A stretch of 64,000 bases of DNA from Emticicia sp. 21SJ11W-3 (GTDB lineage Bacteria > Bacteroidota > Bacteroidia > Cytophagales > Spirosomataceae). Shown piece after piece: positions 62,829-64,000 of this stretch. The notes below the pieces were generated by a model. That model had not been told where the DNA came from and ran no database searches. It was given only the letters and a program-made list of their open reading frames with translations. The DNA lies in NCBI RefSeq assembly GCF_024138715.1, contig NZ_CP092074.1:2914001-2978000 (forward strand). The letters are read 5' to 3'. Within the stretch, counting starts at the first letter, position 1. Each line of letters starts with the position of its first letter. Made by a program: the position numbers and the translations under genes.

Positions 62829-64000
62829 TTAATAATATCGCTTTAAACGAATAATCTGCTCGGGTATGGGTTGGGAGTTCCAGTGTTCATGAATAACCAG
62901 CGCAGCGCCTAATGCCGATGCCTGCGCAATTTCTGAGGCAAATACCTGCTTGTGAAAAAATGCATCGGCCAGCAGATTCATAAATATTTCGTTTTTAGAG
63001 AAACCGCCTTCTACAAAAATCTTGCGTACCCCCTTACGGCCTATGGTAAGGCGTAAAGAGGCTATCTGCTGCGCCACCAGGTCTAGCATAAACTGGTGGT
63101 AGGCTTCTTCGTACGATTTAAAGAGGTTAATGTTGCGTTCTACAAAGGGGCTGTCTAGCGTTACGTCGGCTGTTTCGGGGGTGGCCTGTTTGTATTTTTT
63201 GCGGAGGTGCATAATCAGGTTGGTATCAAACCTTACCTCTTTATAATAATTAACATTTACATTGAAATAATCGGCCAGGTGTTTCACCTGCCGTTCATGC
63301 TCATTGCCCGCAAAAATTCTGGATGCCTTCACCGGTTTGCCCTCATAGTTCAGGTAAGACAGACAATCTTTGGCCATTTCGGCAGTGGTAAGCGGCTCTT
63401 GGTTGAACGGATTAAGGCTGATGGCCCAGGTACCGGTTGACAGCAGCACAAACTCTTCGTCAAAAGTACGCAGGTACGGCACCAATGCCGACGAACTATC
63501 GTGCACGCCTATGCCTATAGCCCGGCCTGTGGCGGTATCTACCACTACCTCATTAGTAAGCATAGGTTTTTGCTGCACCGAGTGCAAGTGCTCTGCCTCT
63601 ACCCAGGCGTGGTAATTGTGTTTTTCGTAATCCCAAAGCAGGGTATGGCAACCCACGCTGGTGATTTCGGAAAGGGGCTGGCCGGTAAACAAAAAGCTAC
63701 AATACTGTGGCAGATGTAATGAATGACGAATGAGATGAAAAAGCGAAGGCTTCTGGTTTTTGAGCCAATACAACTGCATAGCCGAATTGAGCATGCCGAG
63801 GTCTGGCGAAGCAGTTTGGCGGTAGATATCGCTACCGTATTTTTCTACAAAATCATTACGAAGTGTTTTAGGCAGGGTTTTCAGGTAATTGTATAAGGCC
63901 GCCAGGGGTTTTCCGTTGCCGTCAAGGTGTACCAGGCTTGCACCATAGGCCGAGAAATTAAGGGCCCTGATATCATAGTTGGGGTTTTCTGACAGGACTT
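62829..64000 (-). CDS. FGGY-family carbohydrate kinase (N-terminus beyond the window)
   Basis: The frame is open from the stop at 62829 to the window edge, giving about 390 residues without the N-terminal part. An ATG at 63794 is internal, because family-like sequence (NPNYDIRALNFSAYGASLVH) continues upstream of it. The FGGY pattern includes the acceptor-side GVHDSSSALVPYL, LLSTGTWAISLN and the ATP-side GVRKIFVEGGFSKNEIFMNL and ALGAALV. Closest recollection is the L-fuculokinase/rhamnulokinase branch, which phosphorylates ketoses from deoxysugar breakdown. The dehydrogenase downstream may act in the same pathway. Confidence 0.87.
   Translation of the reverse strand, partial: VLSENPNYDIRALNFSAYGASLVHLDGNGKPLAALYNYLKTLPKTLRNDFVEKYGSDIYRQTASPDLGMLNSAMQLYWLKNQKPSLFHLIRHSLHLPQYCSFLFTGQPLSEITSVGCHTLLWDYEKHNYHAWVEAEHLHSVQQKPMLTNEVVVDTATGRAIGIGVHDSSSALVPYLRTFDEEFVLLSTGTWAISLNPFNQEPLTTAEMAKDCLSYLNYEGKPVKASRIFAGNEHERQVKHLADYFNVNVNYYKEVRFDTNLIMHLRKKYKQATPETADVTLDSPFVERNINLFKSYEEAYHQFMLDLVAQQIASLRLTIGRKGVRKIFVEGGFSKNEIFMNLLADAFFHKQVFASEIAQASALGAALVIHEHWNSQPIPEQIIRLKRYY

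Noticed and set aside
63795-64000. Start of the FGGY kinase at the ATG at 63794
   Set aside because: The frame and family-like sequence continue without a stop to the window edge, so the gene is truncated by the window, not by mutation.

Overview
The window looks like chromosomal DNA of a member of the Bacteroidota, probably a Cytophagia/Chitinophagia-type environmental bacterium. The signs are a TonB-dependent receptor with a carboxypeptidase-like N-terminal domain followed by DUF4249 lipoproteins, a type IX secretion (T9SS) type A C-terminal sorting domain, promoters of the TTG-N19-22-TAnnTTTG class, few purine-rich Shine-Dalgarno sequences and dispersed CACAGAG-type repeats. No ribosomal RNA, integrase, transposase or CRISPR array was seen. 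One tRNA (Arg, anticodon UCU) lies near 34.9 kb.

Layout. 0-2.3 kb: two aldo/keto reductases (one cut by the window edge) and an AraC regulator, with identical 21-bp-phased direct repeats upstream of regulator and target. 2.6-8.4 kb: a metallopeptidase-like lipoprotein, then a TonB receptor with two tandem DUF4249 lipoproteins. 8.4-12.3 kb: signal peptidase I, a DoxX-glutathione peroxidase fusion with OhrR, and an SH3-like exported protein. 12.5-18.7 kb: a tripartite RND efflux operon (adaptor, pump, TolC) with its TetR repressor and matching operators. 18.7-23.7 kb: small stress and housekeeping genes (DinB-like, 3-methyladenine glycosylase, DUF4256), a RES/Xre toxin-antitoxin pair and an ArsR-SRPBCC-YdeI-DoxX operon. 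24-26.3 kb: katG. 26.4-31.5 kb: an AT-rich two-gene RADAR-type anti-phage island (rdrA ATPase, rdrB adenosine deaminase). 31.7-34.4 kb: a DinB protein, an AraC regulator and an SDR. 35.2-41.3 kb: a surface-polysaccharide locus (MBOAT and SGNH/AlgJ-like O-acetylation pair, a GDP-mannose 3,5-epimerase-like enzyme, two glycosyltransferases). 41.6-45.8 kb: a UMF1-type MFS transporter and the 5-oxoprolinase genes pxpBCA. 45.9-50.3 kb: a DUF255/YyaL protein, a T9SS cargo protein and a Nudix hydrolase. 50.4-52.7 kb: a CNNM/CorC-type protein and pyrE. 52.7-57.2 kb: a RiPP (lasso-like) cluster. 57.8-60.3 kb: a membrane protein plus a NarL-type two-component system, followed by an unusual repeat array. 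60.3-64 kb: a fatty acid desaturase, a zinc alcohol dehydrogenase and a truncated FGGY sugar kinase.

The two most interesting systems are the RiPP locus and RADAR. The RiPP locus has an HPr-kinase-like protein and a sulfotransferase on the + strand, facing two 47-residue precursor peptides and an asparagine-synthetase-like cyclase on the - strand. The precursors share a KKxWETPRI leader. Both can be read with a Gly1...Asp8 core ending in Ser16. A duplicated sulfotransferase tail sits between them, and no leader peptidase or RRE protein is seen. RADAR has all deaminase metal ligands and Walker motifs intact and no accessory gene. Several regulator/operator pairs can also be read directly from repeats (two AraC-type sites, TetR, ArsR, Xre antitoxin, OhrR and the two-component system).
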